Source: Hordeum vulgare subsp. vulgare (taxonomy: Eukaryota > Streptophyta > Magnoliopsida > Poales > Poaceae). From it: DNA of 64,000 bases. The position numbers and the translations under genes are program-made. Position 1 is the first letter of the stretch. Each line of letters opens with the position of its first letter. Positions 1 to 11,271 of the stretch are shown piece after piece. Under the pieces are notes generated by a model. The model was not told where the DNA came from. It ran no database searches and was given only the letters and a program-made list of their open reading frames with translations. The stretch spans positions 391,579,581 through 391,643,580 of the forward strand of contig NC_058518.1 in NCBI RefSeq assembly GCF_904849725.1, written 5' to 3'.

Positions 1-1167
1 GCAACAATAGCAATGGTAACAGTAGCAGTGACAGTAGTAGCGGCAAAGTAACGTAGCAAGAACGAGTAGGAAAAGACTCGTAGGCATTGGATCGGTGATG
101 GATAATTATGCCGGATGGCATTCATCATGCAACAGTTATAACATGGAGAGATATGTAACTAGCTCCAGTTCATCAATGTAATGTAGGCATATATTCCGTA
201 TATAGTCATACGTGCTTATGAAAAGAACTTGCATGACATCTATTGTCCATCCCTCCCGTGGCAGCGGGGTCCTAATGGAAACTACGGGATATGAAGGTTC
301 TCCTTTTAATAGAGAACCGGAACAAAGCATTAGCACTTAGTGAATACATGAACTCCTCATACTATGGTTATCTCTGGGAGTGGTTCCGGCTATTGTCACT
401 CCGGGGTTGCCGGGTCATAACACATAGTAGGTGGCTACAACTTGCAAGATAGGATCAAGAACACACATATATTGACGAGAACATAATAGGTTCAGATCTG
501 AAATCATGGCACTCGGGCCCTACTGACAAGCATTAAGCATGGCAAAGTAGTAGCAACATCAATCTCAGAACATAGTGGATACTAGGGATCAAAACTAACT
601 TGATTACATGATAGATCTCATCCAACCCATCACCGTCCAGCAAGCCTACGATGAGATTACTCACGAACGGTGAAGAGCATCATGGAATTGGCGATGAAGG
701 AAGGTTGGTGATGACGAAGGCGACGATCTCCCCTCTCCAGAGCGTAGAACGGACTCCAGATCTGCCCTCCGGAGGAAGAACAGGTTCGTAAAACGCGATG
801 AACTCTTCTCCCTGATTCTTTTCCGGACGAAAGGGACTAAATAGAGCTGGCGTTGGAGGTGGCGGAGCCCCGAGGGCCCCACAAGCCTGTTAGGCACGGC
901 CAGGGAGGCCCGCGCCTCCTAGGCTTGTGGGCTCCTCGCTCCACGTCTCCGGTTGATTCTTGCGCCAATATTTTTTATATATTCCACAAAAAATCCTCGT
1001 AAATTTCCAGGTCATTCCGAGAACTTTTATTTCTGCACAAAAACAACACCATGGCAATTCTGCTGAAAACAGCGTTAGTCCGGGTTAGTTCCATTCAAAT
1101 CATGCAAATTAGAGTCCAAAACAAGGGCAAAAGAGTTTGGAAAAGTAGATACGATGGAGATGTATCA
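1..1167 (-). repeat. N1 3' LTR (partial)
   Basis: Reading leftwards from 1167 the repeat begins TGATACATCTCC and runs out of the window before its end. It is nearly the same as the LTR at 15211-16580, apart from single substitutions and a short indel near 785 (about 20 bases missing here). A TATA-like run lies in the upstream part (reverse strand near 975-985), fitting a U3 promoter. The region near 1-60 is a degenerate trinucleotide-rich tract of the GCTACT/GTTACT type. Confidence 0.85.
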
Positions 1168-1181
1168 ACTCCCCCAAGCTT
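1168..1181 (-). other. Polypurine tract of N1
   Basis: The reverse-strand 14-mer AAGCTTGGGGGAGT directly abuts the LTR start TGATACA, the position expected for the plus-strand primer of an LTR retrotransposon. The same 14-mer occurs again at 3086-3099. Confidence 0.8.
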
Positions 1182-3085
1182 AAAGCCTTGCTTGTCCTCA
1201 AGCAATTCAGTTAACAAACTGAAAGAGACAAAAGAAAAACTTTTACGAACTTTGTTTGATTTTGTTGTTGTAATTATGTCTAACTCATATTCACATTTTC
1301 AGCAAGATCATAAGCTAACCACATAAGCAATGACATTTAGGTCTCATGGCAAACTCATATCAATGGCATAATCAACTAGCGAGCAATACTAATAAGTTTC
1401 AAATGTCAACACTTCAATCAAAATAATCATGAAGCAATATGAACAGATGGTATCTCGCTAGCTCTTTTTAAGACCGCAAAACATAAATGCAGAGCACCTT
1501 CAAAGACCAAGGGCTGACTGAATATTGTAATTCATGGCAAAGAAGATCCAGTCACATTCATACTCAATAACAATTAATAGAAAATCATAAAAATGACGGA
1601 GGTGCTATCTAATTGGTGCTTTTAAAAGAAGAGGATGACTCAACAGAAACAAAAATAGATAGGCCCTTCACAGAGGGCAGCATTGATTTGTAGAGGTGCG
1701 AGAGCTCAAGCTTTTTAAAACAGAGATAAATAATTGTGGGTGGCATGCTTTCATTGTCAACGCAATGACCAAGAGTTTTCAACATCTTCCATGCTACACA
1801 TGCTATAGGCAGTTCCCAAACAGAAAAGTAAAGTTTTGACTCCCTCACCACCGATCAATCACACTCCACGACTAGCCGAATCCTCGGGTGCCGTCCATAC
1901 CAACAACAATCCAGGGGGAGTTTTGTTTGCCATTATCTTTTCGATTTGAGCATGGAACTGGGCATTCCAATTACCGGCCCCTTTCTCATGAATGATAGTG
2001 AATAAACACATATCGAGGATAACACGCCTAGCATGGAAGATACTGACCGCCCCTTGTCGCCACATGAGCGGTTCGGGCATGCAAAACAGATTATTACTTG
2101 AAGATTTAGAGAGTGGCACATGCAAATTTACTTGGAACGGCAGGTAGATACCGCATAGAGGTAGGTATGGCGGACTCATATGGAACAACTTTTGGTTTAT
2201 GGAAGTGGATGCACAAGCAGTATTCCTGCTTAGTACAAGTGAAGGCTAGCAAAAGACTGGGAAGCGACCAACTAGAGAGCGACAACAATCATCAATATGC
2301 ATAGAGATTAACCAACATTGAGTGCAAGCATGAGTAGGACATAAATCACCATAAACATGAATATCATAGAGGTTATGTTGATTTTGTTTCAACTACATGC
2401 GTAAACATGCGCCAAGTCAAGCCACTTGAGTCATTCAAAGGAGGATACCATCCTATCATACTACATCATAATCATCTTGAAATTCATGTTGGCATCCAAG
2501 ACAAACCATTATAAGCTCCTAGCTAATTAAGCATGGCATTAGAAACTATGATCTCTAAGTTGTCATTGCAAACATGTTTATCTCACAACAAAGCTGAAAT
2601 AGGAACGATGAGCTAGTCATATTTACAAAAACAAAATAGATCGAGTTCATACCAGCTTTTCCAGGCTCAGTCACTTCATCATATATCGTCATTATTGCCT
2701 TTCACTTGCACGACCGAATGATGTGAACAATAATAAGAGTGTTTGTGCTTGGACTAAGTTGGAATCTGCAAGCAAACACAAAGGAGAAGACAAAGTAACA
2801 TGACTCTTTGACAGATAAACAGATATGCATGAGAGAGCCACTAAACATTGTAACCATGGTCTTCTACCTTGACCCAAAGAAAAAGAAAACTATTTACACG
2901 GGAAAGATCCCAACAAGCAAAAGAAGAACGAGAAATCTTTTTGGTTTTTTCTCAATCTAAACAAACACACGAGAAGAAAGCGAGAAAAAGAAATAAACTA
3001 GCATGGATGATACAATGGCAAGGTGTGAACACCGACTATCAAAGTGAAAGCGTGAGGAAGAATATAAAGTCGGTGAGGAACACGT
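1182..3085 (-). other. 3' non-coding region of N1
   Basis: About 1.9 kb without a credible reading frame. It is conserved with 8321-10215 in N2 and with 59410-61310 in P, including stretches around the phrase CAACATTGAGTGCAAGCATGA. Its sequence conservation in three copies suggests shared descent rather than coding; I see no protein in it. Confidence 0.7.
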
Positions 3086-3115
3086 ACTCCCCCAAGCTTA
3101 GGCTTTTGGCCTAAG
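3086..3115 (-). other. Internal polypurine-tract copy with adjacent hairpin (N1)
   Basis: 3086-3099 reads AAGCTTGGGGGAGT on the reverse strand, identical to the terminal polypurine tract. It is preceded (in element orientation) by the perfect 7-bp inverted repeat CTTAGGC/GCCTAAG with a 5-nt loop at 3097-3115. The same arrangement occurs in N2 (10215-10246) and P (59381-59409). Confidence 0.75.
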
Positions 3116-3168
3116 TTGGTTTATTGCCATGGCTGGAAGTAACCGTCTCCGGGGTACTTCAGAGTGTA

Positions 3169-4193
3169 CTAAGGGTGCCACTGCTGTGTGAGCTCCTTTG
3201 GCTCCCACTGATAAACTGGCGTCTGGTACTCGACTGGTAGCTCGGGCACGGGCGCGTGTGGTGGTGCTATGCCCCAATATGCGTAGATGTCTGAGGGCAT
3301 AATAATGTACCTGCCTAGATGAAGATTGAACAAAGAAGGAGCAGGCAAAGTAATAGTCTCACGAGTACCCTGGCTAAATGCCAGGTTATAAATCATCCTC
3401 TTATTTATATCTTTATCAAGAAAGTCATGGCGAACCATGCTATCATAATCTAGATATCTCTTAGGAAGAAGCATCTCTTCTTCCTCGTGCAGTCTAATAG
3501 GTATCTCAAAATGTCTTGCAAGACGGGTAGCATAGGTACCTCCATAAACAACGCCTTTAGAATGGTTCGTGTTCAACCGTTGAGCCACTATAGCGCCCAA
3601 GCTATAAGTTTTATCATTATAAAGAGCTTCGCGCAAGACCGCAAGATCTGGGGAGCTAAGGGCTCCAGCTTTCCCACGGCCAATCAAACATTTTCCCACG
3701 AATAGAGAGAAATTCCGAAGCACGGGAAAATGTATGCTAGCAACTCTAGCGCAAGATACTCCTCTCTCCTATCCTACGGCAATAGTATCAATGAAAGCCT
3801 CCAAGTCCCGTGGACGAGGTTCATGAATATCCCCAACATAAGGTAATTTGCAAACATTGCAAAAATCCTGAAGTGACATGCGTTGGGGATATCATATAAC
3901 TTGAACTCAACCATAGGAGGACTCTTCCTTGGATAGAAGTTAAAGCTTTGCATGAAAATATTAGTGAGGAGGAGGTATTGTGGACACTTATCTTCAACAA
4001 ATGCGGTAAGGCATGCGTTCTCCACCAAGTAATAAAAATCCTCATAAAGACCGGCGGCACGTAAGAACACATCGCTTGGCCACTCGCACGCTCGAACTTC
4101 TGCAACTCGGGGGACCGGATACTTGGGTTTCTTCTTCTCAATTCCATCATCCTTGGGGTCACGGCTTGAAGAGCCTCTTAGGAACCTCCTCAT
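3169..4193 (-). pseudogene. ATHILA ORF1-like gene of N1, broken
   Basis: Two overlapping reading segments (4193 down to 3774 and 3723 down to 3169) together cover one protein of about 340 residues. The first part has a basic start (MRRFLRGSSSRDPKDD) and then the pattern seen in the Athila ORF1 family: CEWPSD, FVEDKCPQYLLLTNIF and VEFKLYDIPN. The second part holds LRNFSLFVGKCLIGRGKAG and AIVAQRLNT. A frameshift lies near 3890 and an in-frame stop at 3769-3771. N2 has a homologue at 10255-11271. The function of this family is not known to me; similarity to ATHILA ORF-1 (PF03078) is from pattern memory. The start ATG at 4193 lies 18 bases after a good 3' splice site. Confidence 0.65.
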
Positions 4194-4211
4194 CTTTTCC
4201 TTTTCCTTTCT

Positions 4212-4443
4212 CTGAAAATTTCTGAAATTTTTGGTGACTCAAAGGAAAAGTGAACAAGGCTCAACAAAACTCATAGCAACTACTCCTACAAGTGCCTAGA
4301 GGCCATATCATGCATCAAAACTACTTGGGACCAGCTAAAATTAGCATGCAAAGCTCAAGAACAGGGTCACCAAGGAAGCAAAAATACGCAACGAACAAGG
4401 CACTAGAGCAAAAACTAATTGGACTAATGGAGGAGTCACATAC
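4212..4443 (-). promoter_or_regulatory. Predicted leader intron in front of the ORF1-like gene (N1)
   Basis: On the reverse strand the donor CCTTG|GTATGT is at 4443 and the acceptor AAATTTTCAG|AGAAAGG is at 4212, giving a 232-bp intron whose removal would place the ORF1 ATG about 18 bases into the downstream exon. Element P has the matching donor as a perfect CTTG|GTAAGT at 59212. This is inference from splice-site appearance only. Confidence 0.4.
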
Positions 4444-4603
4444 CAAGGAACAATTCCCCCAAAACAGTTTGGTGAATGGGGCTTTGCACAAGGAGATCGA
4501 AAATCGCAGCAAGAAGAGCAAGAACACGGGTTTGAGCTGAAGAATGATATTTTCTAGAGGTAGGAGAAGGAGATGGGAGCTGGAATAAGTTTAGGGGGCA
4601 CGT

Positions 4604-4775
4604 CGGGCCCACAAGCCTGGTAGACGCGGCCAGGGGGTGCCCGGACCTCCTGGGCTTGTGGCCCACTGGTGCATCCCCCTGACTAGCTCTCCGTCTCAGA
4701 ATTTTTCAAAAATTCCAGAAAAAATCATACTTGATTTTCAGGGCATTCGGAGAAGTTTTATTTTCGGGACACTTT
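4604..4775 (-). repeat. Internal LTR-like segment upstream of the ORF1-like gene (N1)
   Basis: This stretch lines up with the N1 LTR at about 874-1040 in the same orientation. Both have GGGCCC(C)ACAAGCCTG, then CGGCCAGGG, then CCTCCT(G/A)GGCTTGTGG, then a run resembling CCTGAAAATC...TTCTGGAATT, and AAATAAAA(C/G)TTCTC on the distal side. The TATATAAAA of the LTR is replaced by TTTTTGAAAAA here. It lies between the protease end and ORF1, where it could be a relic or a working second promoter. P carries the same segment at 58875-59050. Confidence 0.65.
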
Positions 4776-4960
4776 TCTATGGGACGGAAAAAGCAGAAAA
4801 CAGGAGAAACTAAAGCTAAATCTATCATTTTTGTTCTAAACAACCGAAAGTAAAAGTTCAGAACACAGGGTTGTGACTCCTAGATTCATCCATCTCATGG
4901 TCATCAAAAGAAATCCGTCAATGAGGTTGATCAAGTCTATTTGACGAACTTGAACAGTCA

Positions 4961-6657
4961 CTAGGTTACCTCAATGGGGATGTGCATATCCCCAACAAGC
5001 AAATCATACTTCATCTTAACAGTAGTTATAGGGCATTCAAAGCTCCCAATAAGAATCGATGAAGTTTTTTCAATAGCATTGATGCAATGTACTCGATATT
5101 ATTTCTTCGGAAAGTGCATTGTATGCTCATTACCATTGATGTGGAAAGTTGCATTGCCTTTGTTGCAATCAATAACAGCCCCTGCAATGTTTAAAAAGGG
5201 TCTTCCAAGGATTACCGCCATGGCATCATCCTCGGGAATATCCAGAATAACAAAGTCTGTTAAGATAGTAACGTTAGCAACCACAACAGGCACATCTTCA
5301 CAAATGTCGATAGGGAAAGCAGTTGATTTGTCGGCCATTTGTAAGGAGATTTCAGTGGGTGTCAACTTATCCAATTCAAGTCTATGATAAGAGAGAGAGG
5401 CATAACACTAACACCTGCTCCAAGATCGCATAAAGCAATTCTAATGTAGTTGCCTTTAATGGAGCAAGGTATAGTGGGCACTCCGAGATCACCTAGTTTC
5501 TTAGGAGTTCCACCCTTGAAGGTGTAATTAGCGTGCATGGTGGAAATCTCTACCTCATGTATCCTCCTCTTATTAGTCACAATATCCTTCATGTACTTAG
5601 CATTAGGAGATATTTTGAGCATATCTGTCAAACGCATTTGCAGAAAGACAGGTCTAATCATCTCAACAAATCGCTCAAAATCCTCATCATCCTTTTTCTT
5701 GGATGGTTTGGGAGAAAAGGGCATGGGTTTCTGAACCCATGGTTCCCTTTCTTTACCATGCTTCCTAGCAATAAAGTCGTTCTTATCATATCTCCTATTC
5801 TTAGGTTGTGGGTTATCAAGATCAACTAGTTCAATCCCCACATCCTTATCATTGCTAGGTTGAGCATCTTCATGAACATCACTATCGATATTATCATTAG
5901 GCTCATGTTCATCACCAGATTGTGTTTCGGCATCAGAAACAGAGACATCGTTTGGATTCTCAGGTGTAACAGCAACTGGGTTACTAGCATGCAAGTTCCT
6001 ATCATCTTTCTTTTTCTTCCCAGGAAGGCTAGGTGCCTTGGTGCTAACTCCTTGAGAATCTTGTTCAATCCTCTTAGGATGACCCTCAAGATACAAAGGT
6101 TCCTGGGTCATTCTACCACCTCTAGTGACGACTCTGACAGAATTGTCATTCAACTCATTGAGCAAGTCATTTTGAGCCTTAAGTACTTGTTCTACTTGAG
6201 TAGTAACCATAGAGGCATGTTTACTCAAAAGCTTAAGATAATTGACGTTTCTGTCCACACAAGCACTTAAATGACTAAGCATACCAGCATTCTGTTCCAA
6301 TTGTCTGCTAACATAATCATTGAAACTTTGTTGTTTGGCAACAAAGTTATCAAATTCATCTAGGCATAAGCTGGCAGGTTTATCAAAAGGAATATCACTC
6401 TCATTGAATCTACGAAGAGAATTTACCTCTACTACGTGTGTCGGGTTATCAAGACCATGGATCTCTTCGATAGGTGGTAGATTTTTGACATCTTCAGATT
6501 TAATGCCTTTCTCTTTCATAGATTTCTTAGCTTCTTACATATCTTCAGGACTGAGGAATAGGATAACTCTTTTCTTTGGAGTTAGCTTCGGAGGTGGTTC
6601 GGGAATAGTCCAAGCATTCTCATTGCACAAGATATTATTCAATAAAATCTCAGCTTG
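4961..6657 (-). pseudogene. N1 gag C-terminal part and retropepsin, broken
   Basis: The frame continues the gag of 14108-15143 across the N2 insertion. It starts with the conserved gag tail (LLNNILCNENAWTIPEPPP) and runs through a hydrophilic, acidic linker into an aspartic protease with the active-site triad region CDLGAGVSVMP and the flap/hydrophobic stretch AVILGRPFLN. Breaks: an in-frame TAA at 6535-6537 (a CAA codon in P), a one-base deletion near 5375 and another TAA at 5099-5101 (again CAA in P). The protease serine/threonine usually following DLG is replaced by alanine-glycine (DLGAG), as also in P. After the protease the frame ends at 4961 without any polymerase. Confidence 0.8.
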
Positions 6658-6662
6658 TTCCA

Positions 6663-8305
6663 TGCTAGCACTCCCCGACAACGACACTAGAAGAATGGTG
6701 TTGACGAGTCCCTGACTTGATGCCTTCGCGAGAACAGAGCCAGAACTGCTCCCAGTTGCTCAACAATTAGCAATTGTCTTGCAATTGCCCACCAGCGCGT
6801 GGGTTCACGGCAGTTTTCGAGGGTAGAGTATTCGACCCAAATTTGTTGGTTAGCCAGACAGGAGGTGAGAGGATACTCTCGAGTATTAGTAGCTGAATGT
6901 GTCAGAGTCAACCACACCTGAAAGATTAGTATCTGCAAGCAAAGTATCAGCAGCAAAGTAGGATGATAACAATGGTGTCAGAAACGATCTGTTGACGGCA
7001 GACTATTCCTAACTGTCGTATCAATGGTGCCAGAAGTTGCCCGTTGACGGAAATTGTCTTTTTCCCGTCAACGTCGTGCGAACCAGAATTGTAGCAGGTA
7101 GCAGTACTGTAACGAGTAACAGCAGTGGCAAGGAACATCAGTAGTGACAGCAGTAGCAAGTAGCAACAGTAGCAAGTAGCAGCAGTAGTGGGACAAACTC
7201 GTAGGCAATGGGTCGGTGATTTGTTTGGATGATATTCATCATGCGACAGTTATAACACAGAGAGATATGTGTCTAGCTCCGGTTTGTCAATGTGATGTAG
7301 GCATGCATTCCGTGTGTAGTCATACGTGCTTAGGGAAAAGAACTTGCATGACATCTATTGTCCATCCCTCCGGTGGCAGCGGGGTCCAAAAGGATACTAC
7401 GGGATATTAAGGTTCTCATTTTAATAAAGAACCGGAACAACGCATTAGCACTTGATGAACACATGAACTCCTCAAACTATGGTCATCACCGGGAGTGGTT
7501 CCGGTTATTGCCACTCCGGGGTTGCCGGGTCATAACACATAGTAGGTAACTACAACTTGCAAGATCGGATCTAAAACACACATATATTGGTGACAACATA
7601 ATAATTTCAGATCTGAAATCATGGCACTCGGGCCCTAGTGACAAGCATTAAGCATGGCAAAGTAGTAGCAACATCAATCTCATAACATAGTGGATACTAG
7701 GGATCAATCCCCATCAAAACTAACTCGATTACATGATAGATCTCATCCTACTCATCACCGCCCAGCGAGCCTACGAATAGATTACTCACGAACTATGAAG
7801 AGCTTCATGGAATTGGAGAGGGAAGAAGGTTGATGATGACGATGGCGACGATTTCCCCTCTCCGGAGCCCAAAACGGACTCCAGATCTATCCTCCAGATG
7901 AAGAACAGGATGTGGCGGCGCCTCCGTATCGCAAATGCGATGAAATCTTCTCTTCTGATTTTTTTCCGGGGCGAAAGTGGATTTTTAGAGCTGAGTTTGG
8001 GGGCGGCAGAGCCACGTGGGCCCCACAAGCTTGGTTGCCGCGGCCAGGGGCGTGGCCGCGGCAACAGGGGTTGTGGCCCACCCCCTCCGGTGGATCTTTG
8101 TGCATGTATTTTTCATATTTTCCAGAAAAATTCTCCATCAATTTTCAGGATGTTCCGAGAACTTTCATTTCTGCACAAAAACAACACCATGGCAATTCTG
8201 CTAAAAACAGCGTCAGTCCGGGTTAGTACCATTCAAATCATGCAAATTAGAGTCCAAAACAAGGGCAAAAGAGTTTGGAAAAGTAGATACGATGGAGACG
8301 TATCA
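6663..8305 (-). repeat. N2 3' LTR
   Basis: 1643 bp, starting (reverse strand, 8305) TGATACGTCTCCATCG and ending GAGTGCTAGCA at 6663. It differs from the N1 LTR in its 3' third, which contains a perfect 9-bp inverted repeat (7042-7050 with 7065-7073). The partner LTR is 12454-14102. Confidence 0.9.
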
Positions 8306-10254
8306 AACTCCCCCAAGCTTAAAACCTTGCTTGTCCTCAAGCAACTCAGTTGACAAACTGAAAGAGAAAGAAAAACTTTGACAAACTCTGTTTGATCTTG
8401 TTGTTGCAACTATGTCTAACTCGTAACCAGAATTTCAGCAAGATCACAAGTTAACCACATAAGAAAGTGACACAAAGGTCTCACGGTAAACTAATATCAA
8501 TGGCATATTCAGCTAGCGAGCAAATAATAATGAGTTTCAGATACCAACAATTCAATCAAAATAGGCATGAAGCAATATGAATAGGTGGTATCTCGCTAGC
8601 TCTTTTTGAGACCGAAAACATAAATGCAGAGCACTTTCAAAGATCAAGGGCTGACTAAACATTGTAATTCATAGCAACGAAGATCCAGTCATAGTCATAC
8701 TCAATATCGATCAAAAGCAAAGCATAAAAATGACAGAGGTGCTCTCTAATTGGTGCTTATATAAGAAGAGGATGACTCAACAGGAAAATAAATAGACAGG
8801 CCCTTCGCAGAGGGAAGCATTGATTTGCAGAGGTGCCAGAGCTCAAGCTTTGAAAACAGGGATAATAATTTTGGGTGGCATGCTTTCATTGTCAACGCAA
8901 TGACCAAGAGTTCTCAATATCTTCCACGCTACTCATGCTATAGGCGGTTCCCAAACAGAAAAGTAAAGTTTTAACTCCCCCACCATCAATCAATCGCACT
9001 CCACGGCTAGCCGAATCCTTGGGTACCGTCCATACTAACATCAATCCGGGGGAGTCTTGTTTTACAGTTATGTTTTCGATTTTAGCGTGGAACTGGGCAT
9101 TCCAAATACCGGCCCCTTTCTCGTGAATGACAATGAATAAACACATGTCGAGGATAACACGCCTAACATGGAAGATACCAATAGCCCTTTGTCACCACAT
9201 GAGCAGTTCAGGCATGCAAAACAGATTATTTCTTGAAGGTTTAGAGAATGGCACATGAAAATTTACTTGGAACGGCAGGTAAATACCGCAAATAGGTAGG
9301 TACGATGGACTCTCATGGAAAAACTTTTGGGTTTATGGAAGTGGATGCACAAGCAGTATTCCGCTTAGTACAAGTGAAGGCTAGCAAAAGACTAGGAAGC
9401 GACCAACTAGAGAGAGACAACAGTCATCAAGATGCAATGGGTTTGACTAACATGGAATGCAAGCATGAACAGGATATAAATCACCATGAACAAGAACATC
9501 ATAGAGGCTATGTTGATTTTGTTTCAACTACATGCATGGACATGCGCCAAGTCAAGCCACTTGAATCATTCAAAGGAGAATACCATCCTATCATACTACA
9601 TCATAATCATCTCAAAATCCATGTTGGCATTCAAGATAAACCATTATAAGCTCCTAGCTAAATAAGCATGGCATCAGAAACTATGATCTCTAAGTTGTCA
9701 TTGCAAACATGGTTCTCTCACAACAAAGCTGAATCTGGAACGACAAGCTAGTCATATTTACAAAAACAAAATAGATAGGGTTCATACCAGCTTTTCCAGT
9801 CTCAGTCACTTCATCATATATCATCATTATTGCCTTTCACTTGCACGATCGAATGATGTGAACAATAATAAGAGTGCTCGTGCATTGGACTAAGCTGAAT
9901 CTGTAGGCAAACACAAAGGAGAAGACAAAGTAATATGGCTCTTTGAAAGCTAAACATGTATGCATGCAAGAGCCACTAAACATTGTAACCAATATCTTCT
10001 ACCTTGACCCAAAGAAAAAGAAAACTATTTACACGGGAAAGCTCCCAACAAGCAAAAAGAAGAAAGGAAAATCTTTTTGGGTTTTCTCAAAAGGACACAA
10101 AAACAAGAAAACAAGAAAACGAAAATAAACTAGCATGGATAATACAGTGGCAAAGTGTAAACACCGGCTAAGAAAGTAAAAGCATAAGCATGAATGTAAG
10201 GTCGGTAAGAACACGTACTCCCCCAAGCTTAGGCTTTTGGCCTAGCTTGGTCTA
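8306..10254 (-). other. 3' non-coding region of N2 with polypurine tracts
   Basis: The terminal polypurine tract (AAGCTTGGGGGAGTT on the reverse strand) is at 8306-8320 next to the LTR. Near 10215-10246 there is a second copy of the tract followed by the CTTAGGC hairpin, here with two mismatched stem bases. The rest is homologous to 1182-3085 and has no credible reading frame. Confidence 0.7.
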
Positions 10255-11271
10255 CTCCCAAGGACGGTCTTGGCGAAACCCAAAATCATAATCGGGGTTA
10301 TACGGGAGCGTTGCAGCCACTGCCTGAATAGCTGCCTCACGAAGACGAGCAGCCGTCGCCACCCTCTCATACTCCTCTGCCTCTCCTATGGTTATGTAGT
10401 ATCTCTGTTTTACCTGAAAGTCAAAAAAGCAGGAGCAGGAAGGGTAATATGGAAGACACGTTGCTAGTTAAATATCAATCGGAATAGGAGGGATTCATCA
10501 TCCCTCTCAAGAAACTGGTAGCATGTCAAAGCGACGCGGTCAAGGAAAGCTGTATGGAGCGGGGGATCTCCTGCGCGGATGGGTACTCCAAGAAATTTGC
10601 TATGCGAGTGGCATAGATGCCGCCAAAGAAATCTCCCTCAATAGCGTTCTTATTCAGCCTCCTTGCTATAATAGCTCCCATGTTGAAGCTTTTGTCACCC
10701 GTAACTGCGCTCTTAAGGATACTAAGCTTGGATGCGCATAGGTGACAATGTTCAACCTTACCGTTAATGCACCTACCTATGAAGAGGGAAAGTAGTGCAA
10801 GGCAGGGAAATGAATGCTTCCTATGGTAGCTTGCGTGATGTCTCTAGTTTCTCCAACAAATATACTAGAGAAAAAATCTCTAACCGAAGATTTAGCAGGA
10901 TCTTTAAGATTACCCCCATCGGGTATTTTGCAAATCCTATTGAAATCCTCCAAATCCATGGCATAGGATTTATCATATAAATCAAACAGTATGGATGAGT
11001 CACGGCCAACTGAAAATTTAAATCTACACACGAAAGAGGCAGTGTGCATAGCATACTGTTCACATTTATCTGAGAGGAATTCTTCTAACCCGGCATTGCG
11101 GACAAGTGTATCAAACTCATCCTTGAAGCCTGCTTCGATCATGAACTCATCGGAAGGCCATTCACATGGTTGTACCGGTGCGTCCCTTAGTTGATAAGGA
11201 TCGGGCTCCCGAAAAGAAAGACGGGGACCCTTCTTACTTGAGGAACCACCATGAAACTTCCTCCTGAACAT
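10255..11271 (-). pseudogene. ATHILA ORF1-like gene of N2, broken
   Basis: The open part runs from 11271 to 10777 and starts MFRRKFHGGSSSKKGP. It has the family pattern CEWPSDEFM, FLSDKCEQY and ILFDLYDKSYAMDLEDFNRIC. Beyond 10777 a frameshift moves the homology to another frame (FIGRCINGKVEHC, IIARRLNKNAI, GGIYATRIANFL) that degrades to about 10255. Compared with N1 the start region is different and there is no LTR-like leader; the ATG overlaps the end of the shortened gag in another frame. Function unknown. Confidence 0.65.

Noticed and set aside
1051..1326. Frame starting MAILLKTALVRVSSIQIMQI, repeated at 8170 and, on the other strand, at 54539 and 61441
   Set aside because: It recurs because it lies in the conserved LTR start region read antisense; it crosses the LTR border and the polypurine tract and is not a gene.
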